Shown here one piece after another: positions 16,735 through 24,481 of a stretch of 32,675 bases of DNA. The position numbers and the translations under genes were made by a program. The DNA is taken from assembly GCA_902517175.1 (NCBI GenBank), contig CABYBM010000006.1, positions 17,501-50,175 of the forward strand. The letters are read 5' to 3'. This DNA is from an uncultured Pelagibacteraceae bacterium (GTDB lineage Bacteria > Pseudomonadota > Alphaproteobacteria > Pelagibacterales > Pelagibacteraceae). Below the pieces are notes generated by a model. It was not told the origin of the DNA and made no database searches. It saw nothing but the letters and a program-made list of their open reading frames with translations. Position 1 is the stretch's first letter; every line of letters starts with the position of its first letter.

Positions 16735-18373
16735 TTTGACCCTCATCGTTTTTTATCTTAACGTCTATTAATTCTGCATCAGGAAAATTTTCTATTATAT
16801 TTTTATAAGCTTCTGAATTTTTTGCTTCATCAATTAAAAGTTTCTTATTGTTAAGTTGTTTTTCTTTTACAGACATTTCGCCTTTAGATTTACTAAAAGT
16901 GATAATCCATCGCTCAGCAGTCCAATCAAAAAGTTTCGATGATAAATCTTTAACAAAATCTTTATCTAAACTATCGTTAAAAGATATCTCTATTCTGTTT
17001 TTTTCAAATTTTACTAAATTGACATTTTTTTCTAATTCATATTTCAATTTGATTTCTTTTTTTTCTGAGCAGATTAATAATAGATCATCAAAAGAATTTA
17101 TAAGTATTTTATTTTCTGCCTTAATTTCAGTTTGTACTTGTGGTTTATTCTTTTCTTCTTGGGAAATATTTTTTATTTGATCTATTATTTTATTTGAGGT
17201 TGTATTTTCTTCAATTTCATTGGTTACTGTTTTTTTAGTTTCAGGCTCAATTTTTTTTTGCGATTTCACAGACTGTAAATGCATTAATCTGATTAGAAAC
17301 ATCTCAATCGACAAATGTTGATTTGAAACTATGTCCAATTCTTCAAGAGAGCTAATTGCAAATTGCCAGAACAGTACTAACACATCAGAGTCTACTTTAT
17401 TTGATATACTTTTTATTTTCGAAAACTCCTCATCATTTAGAGAAAAATTTGTACTTTCTAGTGTTAAAGAATTTATATTTTTAAAGTAATACAACAATTC
17501 TAAGAAATCATTTATGAATACTTTAGGTTCAACACCTTGATCATAAATTTTTCTATAAATATTTATTACTTTTGTTTCTTCACCTTTTAAAATAAGTTCA
17601 AATAAATCTATTAGTTGAGATTTATCAAAGTAGCCAAATATTTTTTGTGCTGAGTTCAAATCTAATTCGGTATTTTCATCTAAGCTTAATAAAGCCCTAT
17701 CTAATAAAGATAATGCATCTCTAACTGATCCCTCAGAAATTTTTACTATTAATCTTAAAGCATCGTCAGTAACTTTACCATTTTCTTTATCTTTAATTTT
17801 TTTTATAAACTCAAATAATTCTAATGATTTAATTCTAGATAAATCAAATCTTTGACACCTAGATACAACAGTAATTGGAATTTTTTTAATTTCAGTCGTT
17901 GCAAAAATAAACTTCAGATATTCTGGTGGCTCTTCTAATGTTTTTAAAAGAGCATTAAAAGCCTGTTTGCTAAGCATGTGCACTTCATCAATTATAAAAA
18001 TTTTATATTTAGCTGAAGTAGGTCCATATCTGGAAAATTCTATAAGATCTCTAACATCATCTACACCAGTTTTACTAGCTGCATCCATTTCAAGGACATC
18101 AATATGGCTTGAGTTGATAATAGACTCACAATTCTCACAGAAATTTTCTCTACATATTTTTTCGATACCATTTGAACAATTTAATGCTTTTGCAACTATT
18201 CTTGCTGTTGTTGTTTTTCCAATCCCTCTAATGCCTGTGAATAAATATGCATTTGGAATTTTATCTGCTTTAATTGAATTTGTTATTGTTTCTGCAACCA
18301 CTTCCTGGCCTATTAGATCGTCAAAAGTTTGTGGTCTATATTTTAATGCCAGTACTTTAGAATTATTGTTCAT
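16727..18373 (-). CDS. dnaX: DNA polymerase III subunit gamma/tau
   Basis: DnaX is the ATPase of the clamp loader that places the beta clamp on DNA; the long form (tau) also ties the polymerase to the helicase. The 548-residue protein has Walker A G-I-R-G-I-G-K-T-T (47-55), a four-cysteine zinc module (C66, C74, C79, C82), D-E-V-H-M-L (129-134) and the sensor region A-T-T-E. Domains I-III end near residue 370; the rest is a lysine- and glutamate-rich linker and a tau-type C-terminal domain. Nine consecutive A in the mRNA (17259-17251, codons 372-375) lie exactly at the domain III/IV boundary, and a -1 shift there meets a stop at once. The gene starts 8 bases after the SRP RNA. Confidence 0.97.
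   Translation of the reverse strand: MNNNSKVLALKYRPQTFDDLIGQEVVAETITNSIKADKIPNAYLFTGIRGIGKTTTARIVAKALNCSNGIEKICRENFCENCESIINSSHIDVLEMDAASKTGVDDVRDLIEFSRYGPTSAKYKIFIIDEVHMLSKQAFNALLKTLEEPPEYLKFIFATTEIKKIPITVVSRCQRFDLSRIKSLELFEFIKKIKDKENGKVTDDALRLIVKISEGSVRDALSLLDRALLSLDENTELDLNSAQKIFGYFDKSQLIDLFELILKGEETKVINIYRKIYDQGVEPKVFINDFLELLYYFKNINSLTLESTNFSLNDEEFSKIKSISNKVDSDVLVLFWQFAISSLEELDIVSNQHLSIEMFLIRLMHLQSVKSQKKIEPETKKTVTNEIEENTTSNKIIDQIKNISQEEKNKPQVQTEIKAENKILINSFDDLLLICSEKKEIKLKYELEKNVNLVKFEKNRIEISFNDSLDKDFVKDLSSKLFDWTAERWIITFSKSKGEMSVKEKQLNNKKLLIDEAKNSEAYKNIIENFPDAELIDVKIKNDEGQND
17251..17260 (-). promoter_or_regulatory. Candidate slippage/frameshift site in dnaX
   Basis: The mRNA reads CAA AAA AAA ATT GAG, that is nine A after a C. 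A -1 slip, or one extra transcribed A, gives CAA AAA AAA AAT TGA and ends the protein at residue 375. Loss of one A gives eight further residues and then TAA. Both would yield a gamma-like product of domains I-III. No clear upstream Shine-Dalgarno-like stimulator or downstream hairpin is visible. Confidence 0.4.
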
Positions 18374-18381
18374 ATATATTA

Positions 18382-18465
18382 GGAGACTAGAACCTGAATA
18401 ACTGTCTCTACGACTGCTTCCGTTAAGATCTGGTCGGGTTCAAGCAGCATCCACCTCTAGCCTCC
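18382..18465 (-). ncRNA. ffs: Signal recognition particle RNA (4.5S type)
   Basis: On the minus strand, GGAGGCTAG (18465-18457) pairs over nine positions, one of them a G-U, with CTAGTCTCC (18390-18382). The apical part reads ACCAGATCTTAACG then GAAGCAGTCG, close to the conserved bacterial SRP motif (CAGGTC, apical loop, GAAGCAG) that binds Ffh. The size of about 84 nt fits the small bacterial form without an Alu domain. The position just upstream of dnaX-ybaB-recR repeats the arrangement known in Bacillus (scr-dnaX-yaaK-recR), which supports the call. The ends are estimated from the terminal helix. Confidence 0.9.
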
Positions 18466-18471
18466 AAAAGT

Positions 18472-18501
18472 ATTATAGCAGTTATATTTTCTAATCTACA
18501 A
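18472..18501 (-). promoter_or_regulatory. Promoter of the SRP RNA
   Basis: A perfect -10 TATAAT (18477-18472) lies 6 bases before the first base of the SRP RNA terminal helix. A -35-like TTGTAG is about 18 bases further upstream. This is one of the clearest promoters in the window and probably also serves dnaX. Confidence 0.65.
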
Positions 18502-18511
18502 GAAAAGATTA

Positions 18512-19345
18512 TTACTTATTTTCTCTCAACTTATCTGCTTCAAAAACACCTAAGACGTGAAAATCTTCACAATGAAGACCTAGTTCCTCCAAAGATTTTT
18601 GAACTTTTTTATCTTCAATATGTCCATCTAGGTCACATAAGAAAAAATAAGAATCGAATGTATTTTTTTCGGGATAACTCTGAAGTTTAGTTAAATTTAC
18701 TCCATTAATTGCAAAACCTCCTAGTGATTGATATAGAGCAGCTGGTTTACTTTTGAGTTTAAATAAAAAAGACGTGATATAATTTTTATCTTTAAACTCA
18801 GGTTGGGAAATATTTTTACCCATTATTAAAAATCTTGTTAGGTTTCCACTCTCATTTTCAATATTTTTTTTTATTACCTCTAATCCATAAATTTCAGCAC
18901 TCAAAGATGAAGCTATCGCAGCTTGCTTAGTATTTTTAGTTTTTGAAATCATTTCAGCAGAACCAGCAGTATCTGCTCTAATATGTTCTATTAAATTATT
19001 TTCCTTTATAAATTGTGAACATTGAGATAGCCCCTGTGCATGAGAATATACTTCTTTAATATCTTTTAATTTTGAGCCTGGTTGACCTAACAAATTATGT
19101 TCAATTTTTTGAAAATGCTCCATATAAATATTTAATCTATGTTTAAATATCAAATACTCAATTCCAATATTCCCTGTTATTCTATTAGACTCAGGAATAA
19201 TTATTTTGTTTTCTGGTTCAAGTGAAGCCTTACTAAAACACTCATCAAAAGTTTTACAGGGTAGAATTTCAGCATTTGGATCAACCGATAAAGCTGCTAA
19301 GTGAGAATATGCACCAAATGCACCTTGAAAATAAATTTTACTCAT
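18512..19345 (-). CDS. pheA: Prephenate dehydratase
   Basis: The enzyme converts prephenate to phenylpyruvate in phenylalanine synthesis. The 277-residue protein is the monofunctional form without chorismate mutase. It shows the G-A-F-G-A-Y-S-H segment (8-15), the catalytic T-R-F (170-172) and a C-terminal ACT domain (about 190-270) for phenylalanine feedback. The usual E-S-R-P of the regulatory domain reads Q-S-Y-P here, so feedback could differ. Its ATG overlaps the kdsB stop by one base (TAATG at 19345), so the two are probably translated together. The order cytochrome c, kdsB, pheA is common in alphaproteobacteria. Confidence 0.96.
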   Translation of the reverse strand: MSKIYFQGAFGAYSHLAALSVDPNAEILPCKTFDECFSKASLEPENKIIIPESNRITGNIGIEYLIFKHRLNIYMEHFQKIEHNLLGQPGSKLKDIKEVYSHAQGLSQCSQFIKENNLIEHIRADTAGSAEMISKTKNTKQAAIASSLSAEIYGLEVIKKNIENESGNLTRFLIMGKNISQPEFKDKNYITSFLFKLKSKPAALYQSLGGFAINGVNLTKLQSYPEKNTFDSYFFLCDLDGHIEDKKVQKSLEELGLHCEDFHVLGVFEADKLRENK

Positions 19346-20076
19346 TAATCTTTATATTCCATAATTTTTTTTAAGGCCATATAATCTTCTTCGGTGTCTA
19401 CTCCTATTGGAGGCGATTTTGCTAATGCAACATTTATCTTGATACTATTATCTAGTGCTCTTAGCTGTTCTAATCTTTGCTCGATTTCGTTTTGAGTCTG
19501 ATTTAATTCAACAAATTTTTCAAGAGTTTGGGCAGAATAACAATAGATACCAATGTGATGATAAGTGTTGTCTAATTTTTTAGATATCCTTGAAAATCCT
19601 TCTGCTTCAGAAAAGGAGTTATCTTGAAGATTAGATTTTGTTTGAACTTTGACGATATTTTCATTTTGAAAATCTTTTTCATTTTCGATTTTTGCAGCAA
19701 GTGTCCCCATTTTTGATTGGTAGTTAATCATTTTGTAATTTAAACTTACTATATCTTCTATATTAATTGCTGGCTCGTCTCCTTGTAAGTTCATTATTAA
19801 GTCCACATCTTTAAATTTCAATTTTTTGAAAGCTTCATATATTCTGTCTGTACCAGTTTTGTGGTTATTTCTAGTTAAAATGGCTCTACCTCCATTCATA
19901 GTCACATCTTCAACAATTTCTGTATTTTCTGTAGCTACTACTACATCTCCAATATTAGCATCTTGAGCTCTCTTAAAAACATGTGAAATTATTGATTTAT
20001 TATTAATCTTTAACAAAGGTTTCCCAGGTAATCTGGTTGCTCCTAGTCTTGATGGTATAATGATCAAAGTTTTCAT
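19345..20076 (-). CDS. kdsB: 3-deoxy-manno-octulosonate cytidylyltransferase
   Basis: KdsB activates KDO as CMP-KDO for the inner core of lipopolysaccharide. The 243-residue sequence begins with the nucleotide-binding P-S-R-L-G-A-T-R-L-P-G-K-P-L (7-20) and contains the A-T-E-N-T-E and N-L-Q-G-D-E-P segments typical of the family, and P-P-I-G-V-D-T-E-E-D near the end. All match the usual bacterial enzyme. With kdsD, lptC and lptB in the same window, it indicates that the cell makes a KDO-containing outer-membrane glycolipid. Confidence 0.97.
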   Translation of the reverse strand: MKTLIIIPSRLGATRLPGKPLLKINNKSIISHVFKRAQDANIGDVVVATENTEIVEDVTMNGGRAILTRNNHKTGTDRIYEAFKKLKFKDVDLIMNLQGDEPAINIEDIVSLNYKMINYQSKMGTLAAKIENEKDFQNENIVKVQTKSNLQDNSFSEAEGFSRISKKLDNTYHHIGIYCYSAQTLEKFVELNQTQNEIEQRLEQLRALDNSIKINVALAKSPPIGVDTEEDYMALKKIMEYKD

Positions 20077-20187
20077 AAATACTTAATTAATTATAGCTAT
20101 TAAATACCAGTAGAGGCAAATATATACAGATAATTTTTATAAATTTTTAATTTAACGTGATATATGTTCAAAATTATTTAATAAAAA

Positions 20188-20727
20188 ATGGATTCTTTCG
20201 AAATAAATAAAATAGTTGCTGCAGTTCTAATGGTTGCACTTTTAGTAATAGGTATTGGAAAATTATCAGATGTTATTTTTCATGTAGAAAAACCAGAAAC
20301 TCCAGGTTATGCAGTGGATGTAGAAGAAGCAAAAACAGTTTCATCCTCGACAAAAGCAAGTGTAGAAGAAAAAATCGATATTGATGCATTAATGGCTATG
20401 GGTGATCTAACTCATGGTGAAAAAGTTTTTAAGAAATGTGCTGCATGTCACTCTATTGTTAAAGGTGGAAAAAATAATATTGGTCCTGCTTTGTATAATG
20501 TGATCGGGAGAAAAATTGGTATAGTTGAAGATTACAAATATTCTAAGGCATTAGCATCTTATGATAAAGAGTGGACTGTAGAGGAGCTTAACGGTTATTT
20601 AATCAAACCCGCTAAATGGATCAAAGGAACAAAGATGGCTTTTGCAGGATTAAGAAAAGAAAAAGATAGAGCATCTGTAATTAAATATCTAAACCAAAAC
20701 TCAGATAATCCTTTACAACTACCTTAG
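20188..20727 (+). CDS. Membrane-anchored cytochrome c (CycM type)
   Basis: The 179-residue protein has an N-terminal membrane segment (about 9-30), a negatively charged linker, and one class I cytochrome c domain. The haem attachment site is C-A-A-C-H (84-88), and the likely axial methionine is M150 in G-T-K-M-A-F-A-G. It resembles CycM/cytochrome c552 of alphaproteobacteria, which carries electrons from the bc1 complex to cytochrome oxidase while tethered to the membrane. It is divergent from kdsB, and its end overlaps argF by 9 bases, tail to tail. The symbol cycM is plausible but not certain. Confidence 0.93.
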   Translation: MDSFEINKIVAAVLMVALLVIGIGKLSDVIFHVEKPETPGYAVDVEEAKTVSSSTKASVEEKIDIDALMAMGDLTHGEKVFKKCAACHSIVKGGKNNIGPALYNVIGRKIGIVEDYKYSKALASYDKEWTVEELNGYLIKPAKWIKGTKMAFAGLRKEKDRASVIKYLNQNSDNPLQLP

Positions 20728-21648
20728 TTTTCCAAAACAGTATAATAAAATACTTTTTTGAACATGAACTCTATTTATAGCTTGTTGCCAAACATGAGAT
20801 TTTTTTCCTAAAAAAATATCATCAGTTACTTCATTGCCTCTTGGAAGACAATGTAAGAAAATACAATTTTTTTTTGCATAATTCATAAGCTTTTTGTCAA
20901 TTTTAAATTTTTTAAAATGAGCTATTTTTTTTTTCTTATTAACTTTATCATTTAAAGAAATAACTTTATCCGAAAAAATTACATCTGCACCTGAAGCTGC
21001 TTTTTTGGGATCATTATAAATAAAAATTTTCTTTTTATTTTTTTTAACCCAGTTTCTTACTTTTGTTCCAGGTTCAAATTTTCTTGGACAACCTATACTC
21101 AATTTGAATGAAAATTTAACAGATGCTGCAATAAGACTGTCTAAAACATTATTGGAATCTCCAATCCAGCAAATATTCAGTTTTGAAATTGGTTTTTTCT
21201 TTATTTCTTCAACTGTAAATACATCGGATAAAACCTGAGTCGGATGAGATGAAGGACTAAGACCGTTTATTACTGGGATTGAAAGATATTTTCTAAAATT
21301 TTCAACCTTTTTATCGTTATCAGTTCTCAACATAAATCCATCCCCATATGTTGAGAGAATTTTTGCAGTATCTGCAATGCTTTCGCCACCCTGCCCAAGA
21401 TGAAGCTCGTTTGATCTTAGAGTTAAAGTGCCTCCTCCAAGTTGTTTAATTGCGAGATAAAAGCTTAGTCTAGTTCTTAGACTTGAATTTTCGAACATTT
21501 GGATAAGCAACTTGTCTTTTAAAGGTGCACCTTTATCAACTTCGAGTGTACTTAGTTTTTTTCTCAATTTTTTTCTTCTCTTTGCATCTATTATTATTTT
21601 TTTAAGATCTCTGGATGAAATATCTTTTAAATTGATAAAGTGTTTCAT
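20719..21648 (-). CDS. argF: Ornithine carbamoyltransferase
   Basis: The enzyme makes citrulline from ornithine and carbamoyl phosphate. The 309-residue protein has the H-P-T-Q motif (135-138) and the catalytic H-C-L-P-R (266-270). Two loops differ from the textbook family: the carbamoyl-phosphate motif S-T-R-T-R reads S-L-R-T-R (56-60), and the ornithine loop S-M-G reads S-L-N (231-233). Argininosuccinate pathway context is provided by argD just upstream (1 base gap) and argJ elsewhere in the window. Ornithine specificity is the best call. A related transcarbamylase using another amino acid cannot be fully excluded. Confidence 0.9.
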   Translation of the reverse strand: MKHFINLKDISSRDLKKIIIDAKRRKKLRKKLSTLEVDKGAPLKDKLLIQMFENSSLRTRLSFYLAIKQLGGGTLTLRSNELHLGQGGESIADTAKILSTYGDGFMLRTDNDKKVENFRKYLSIPVINGLSPSSHPTQVLSDVFTVEEIKKKPISKLNICWIGDSNNVLDSLIAASVKFSFKLSIGCPRKFEPGTKVRNWVKKNKKKIFIYNDPKKAASGADVIFSDKVISLNDKVNKKKKIAHFKKFKIDKKLMNYAKKNCIFLHCLPRGNEVTDDIFLGKKSHVWQQAINRVHVQKSILLYCFGKLR

Positions 21649-21649
21649 T

Positions 21650-22816
21650 TTAATTTAATTCTTTGCAAACTTTATTTATTATTTTCAAAGCTTGATCAAC
21701 TTCATTTTTTTTAACATTAAGTGGGGGTAAAATTCTAACTACATTTTCTGCTGCACGTATAGTTAATAATTTATTATCCATAAGTTTTTTTATAAATTTT
21801 GTCTGATCTGTATGAAGCTGAATACCAATTAAAAGTCCCTTGCCTCTTATATTCTTTATTATATTTGGATAAATATTCTTTAAATTATTTAATTTTAATA
21901 AAAAATATTTAGAAATACTTTTAACATTTTTTAGAAATTTTTTATTTGAAACTATATCCATTACAGTATTTCCAACAGCCATGGCTAGTGGATTGCCACC
22001 AAAAGTTGAACCATGTGATCCTGGTGTCATCCCAGCAGCTACTTTCTTATTCATTAAAACTGCTCCAATAGGAAATCCACCTCCAATTCCTTTTGCAATT
22101 GGGACAATATCTGGCTTTACTTTAGATTTTTCAAACGCAAAGAATTCACCAGATCTTGCTATTCCACACTGAACTTCATCTAAAATGAGTAATATCTTTT
22201 TTTGATTACATAGCTTTCTCAATTCTAGTAAACACCAATCTGGTATTACTTTAATTCCACCCTCGCCCATAATTGTTTCCACCATTATAGCGGCTGTATT
22301 TTTAGTAATTTTTTTCTTCAAAGACTTATGATCCCCAAACACAAAATGATCAAATCCACTTACTTTTGGACCAAATCCCTCGGTCATTTTCTTTGATCCA
22401 CTTGCATAAATTGCAGCCAAAGTTCTTCCATGAAAGGAATTTCTAATACATAATATTCTGTTTTTGTTAGTTTTACCAATTGAATAAAAATATCTTCTGG
22501 CAACTTTTATTGCAGCCTCGGTTGCTTCTGCACCACTATTCTGAAACATCACATAATCTGCAAAAGTTTTTTTACACAATTTTCTTGCAAGTTTTTCCCC
22601 TTCTGGAATTTGAAATGCATTTGAAACATGCCATAATTTTTTTGCTTGAGCATTTATCGTTTTTGTAAGCTTAGGGTGAGCATGACCCAATGAATTTACA
22701 GCAATACCTTGAACAAAATCTAAATATTTTTTCTTATTAGTAGAAAACAAATAACTTCCCTTACCATACTTAAAGGAAATTTTTTTTCGGTTATAGTTTT
22801 TTGCCAAATAGGTCAT
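21650..22816 (-). CDS. argD: Acetylornithine aminotransferase
   Basis: This PLP-dependent class III aminotransferase makes N-acetylornithine from its semialdehyde and glutamate. The 388-residue protein has N-S-G-A-E-A-T-E (93-100) for the PLP phosphate, the D213 in L-D-E-V-Q-C-G that holds the pyridine ring, and the Schiff-base lysine K242 in A-K-G-I-G-G-G. The G-S-T-F-G-G-N-P region completes the fold. It precedes argF by 1 base, so the pair forms an argDF operon. It may also serve succinyldiaminopimelate transamination in lysine synthesis, as ArgD does in other bacteria. Confidence 0.95.
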   Translation of the reverse strand: MTYLAKNYNRKKISFKYGKGSYLFSTNKKKYLDFVQGIAVNSLGHAHPKLTKTINAQAKKLWHVSNAFQIPEGEKLARKLCKKTFADYVMFQNSGAEATEAAIKVARRYFYSIGKTNKNRILCIRNSFHGRTLAAIYASGSKKMTEGFGPKVSGFDHFVFGDHKSLKKKITKNTAAIMVETIMGEGGIKVIPDWCLLELRKLCNQKKILLILDEVQCGIARSGEFFAFEKSKVKPDIVPIAKGIGGGFPIGAVLMNKKVAAGMTPGSHGSTFGGNPLAMAVGNTVMDIVSNKKFLKNVKSISKYFLLKLNNLKNIYPNIIKNIRGKGLLIGIQLHTDQTKFIKKLMDNKLLTIRAAENVVRILPPLNVKKNEVDQALKIINKVCKELN

Positions 22817-22852
22817 AAATTAAATCTGTTTTTATAAATTTTAATTATTAGA

Positions 22853-22884
22853 TACAAGTTATGATTGAAAAAGCATATCTTGTA
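22853..22884. other. Imperfect 11-bp hairpin between argD and gcrA
   Basis: TACAAGTTATG (22853-22863) is complementary to CATATCTTGTA (22874-22884) apart from one mismatch, with a 10-base loop. There is no U tract on either side, so it is not a standard terminator. It lies in the argD leader on one strand and upstream of the likely gcrA promoter on the other. Function unknown. Confidence 0.45.
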
Positions 22885-22922
22885 AGTTGGACCAATAAGT
22901 GTTGATAACTCAAATATTTTGA

Positions 22923-22959
22923 TTGTTTAATTAAGTTTTATATCAGTATATTGTATAAG
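22923..22959 (+). promoter_or_regulatory. Putative gcrA promoter
   Basis: Two overlapping choices exist: TTGTTT (22923-22928) with TATATT (22947-22952) at 18 bases, or TTAAGT (22931-22936) with TATAAG (22954-22959) at 17 bases. Either would give a leader of about 22-30 bases. I see no GANTC methylation site in this gap. Confidence 0.35.
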
Positions 22960-22988
22960 AAAAAAAGTTTAACACTAGATATTGTTTT

Positions 22989-23483
22989 ATGAGCTGGACA
23001 GACGAAAAAGTAGCTAAATTAAAAGAACTTTGGGGCAAAGGTAGCACCGCTAGTCAAATTGCTGAAATAATTGGAGGGATAAGCAGAAATGCTGTGATAG
23101 GTAAAGCTCACAGACTAAACTTATCCGCAAAAATTAAAACTAGAGCGGCTACATCAAATCAAAATTTTGAAAATTCTTTAGAAGAGAAAAACATAAAAAA
23201 TAAAAGAGGTCGTAAAAGTAAATTCAAATCTTTAATAATTGATAAAGACTTTGAACCAGAAAATCCTAAACAATTAGAAGAGTTGGACGAAAACTCCTGT
23301 AAATGGCCTATTGGTCATCCAGATGAAAAATCTTTTTACTTTTGTGGTAGATCATCTCTAAAAGATTTTTCATATTGCAAATTGCATCTCCTTTATGCAT
23401 ACCAGCCAAAAGGTAAAAAAGAGGACACACCAGACAAAGAGGAGGTTCCTGAATTTATAGAAAAAAAAATACAAACAGGTTAA
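22989..23483 (+). CDS. gcrA: GcrA family cell cycle regulator
   Basis: GcrA is an alphaproteobacterial sigma70 co-activator that responds to GANTC methylation by CcrM. The 164-residue protein has the classic N-terminal helix-turn-helix: W-T-D-E-K-V-A-K-L, then G-S-T-A-S-Q-I-A, then S-R-N-A-V-I-G-K-A-H-R-L (34-45). The conserved C-terminal part has C-K-W-P-I-G, F-C-G and Y-C-K-L-H with A-Y-Q-P. The middle is a charged linker. It stands alone between the argDF operon and the NDUFA9-like gene. Whether a ccrM partner exists cannot be seen here. Confidence 0.96.
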   Translation: MSWTDEKVAKLKELWGKGSTASQIAEIIGGISRNAVIGKAHRLNLSAKIKTRAATSNQNFENSLEEKNIKNKRGRKSKFKSLIIDKDFEPENPKQLEELDENSCKWPIGHPDEKSFYFCGRSSLKDFSYCKLHLLYAYQPKGKKEDTPDKEEVPEFIEKKIQTG

Positions 23484-23494
23484 TTTTAGTCAAA

Positions 23495-24472
23495 TTAACG
23501 ATCTGAGTTTTTTTTAGAATTATATTTTTCAGTAGAAAATTGCCCGCCTTCTCTCCACATGTAACAATATTTTTCAACCTCTTCATCAAAATACCTTACA
23601 CTTGGTACACCTATATCTAAATTTGTTTTATATTTTTTAGATGCAACATTATCATATTTAAGAAGTTTTAATTGATCTCGTGTTAATAGAGGTTTGGGAA
23701 ATAATTCAAACATTCTTGCAGTTAATTCAGCTATAGGTAAGGGCATAGGTAATAAAATTCTTTTTTTTCCAATCAAATTTAATAATTTTAATAATATTTC
23801 TTTAAATGTAAAAATTTCTGGTCCCACACATTCTATAATTTTAGAGTAAATGTTATTGGAAATTACATGATAGATAGTATCTGTCAAATCAGAGCAATGA
23901 ATTGGGGAAAACTTAGTTTTACCATTGTAATAAAGGGGAAATATTGGAAGTCTATTTAATAAAGTCATAAAATTTGTTGTAAAATTATCATCCACTGAAT
24001 AAACAACAGATGGTCGTAGTATTGTGGCAAGTGGAAAATTTTTAAAAATATTATTTTCACCTTCAAGTTTACTCACTGCGTATTTTGAGTCCACAGCTTC
24101 ATTGATGCCTAGAGCAGACAAGTGTATGAAATGCCTGTGATTATATTCTTTTGAAAGCTTTGATAACAGTGTAGGAAAAACTGTATGAATATTTTTAAAA
24201 GTATTACCTCTTTTGTTTTCAAATAATATTCCAACCAAATTAACACATATATTGGTTTGTTTAAAAAGTTCTCTAATCTTATGTTCGTCAAATATATTTG
24301 CTTCAACAATGTCTATATAACCAACGTTAGCTTGAGTTTTAATAATATAACTTTTTTGATGAATATTTCTTGTTACTATAGTAACTCTAAAGTTATTCTT
24401 TGTTAGTTTTCTTATAAGGTTTCTGCCGATTTGGCCACTACCACCAAAAATTAGACAATTTTTTGCTTTCAT
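23495..24472 (-). CDS. NDUFA9-like NAD(P)-binding protein (complex I associated family)
   Basis: The 325-residue protein belongs to the extended/atypical short-chain dehydrogenase group. The Rossmann loop G-G-S-G-Q-I-G lies at 10-16, followed by a conserved N-L-V-G-I-L-F-E, H-L-S-A-L-G and L-R-P-S-V-V-Y. These match the complex I NDUFA9 subunit family found in alphaproteobacteria and mitochondria, where it binds NADPH and stabilises complex I rather than catalysing a known reaction. The active-site tyrosine region is not a clear YxxxK (Y-A-V-S-K is present at about 132-136). The start cannot move far downstream because the Rossmann fold begins at residue 5. Only 6 bases separate its ATG from the nearest rnd ATG. 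Confidence 0.85.
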   Translation of the reverse strand: MKAKNCLIFGGSGQIGRNLIRKLTKNNFRVTIVTRNIHQKSYIIKTQANVGYIDIVEANIFDEHKIRELFKQTNICVNLVGILFENKRGNTFKNIHTVFPTLLSKLSKEYNHRHFIHLSALGINEAVDSKYAVSKLEGENNIFKNFPLATILRPSVVYSVDDNFTTNFMTLLNRLPIFPLYYNGKTKFSPIHCSDLTDTIYHVISNNIYSKIIECVGPEIFTFKEILLKLLNLIGKKRILLPMPLPIAELTARMFELFPKPLLTRDQLKLLKYDNVASKKYKTNLDIGVPSVRYFDEEVEKYCYMWREGGQFSTEKYNSKKNSDR

Positions 24473-24481
24473 ATATATATG
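24452..24481 (+). promoter_or_regulatory. Possible rnd operon promoter inside the divergent gene
   Basis: TAGACA (24452-24457) and TATATG (24476-24481) are 18 bases apart. They would start transcription near 24488, which is the second possible rnd ATG. Weak evidence, based on boxes alone. Confidence 0.3.

Noticed and set aside
18382..18465. The structured RNA before dnaX as a tRNA or dnaX leader riboswitch
   Set aside because: It has no tRNA arms; the apical GAAGCAG motif, the long terminal helix and the dnaX neighbourhood fit SRP RNA.
22853..22884. Hairpin as an intrinsic terminator for argD or the upstream region
   Set aside because: It is at the 5' side of both flanking genes, is AT-rich, and no U tract follows on either strand.
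24109..24309. Open frames on the opposite strand or in other frames inside genes (for example 10213-10536 and 3017-3316)
   Set aside because: They lie within clear genes, have no family motifs, and such frames are expected in AT-rich coding DNA read in other frames.
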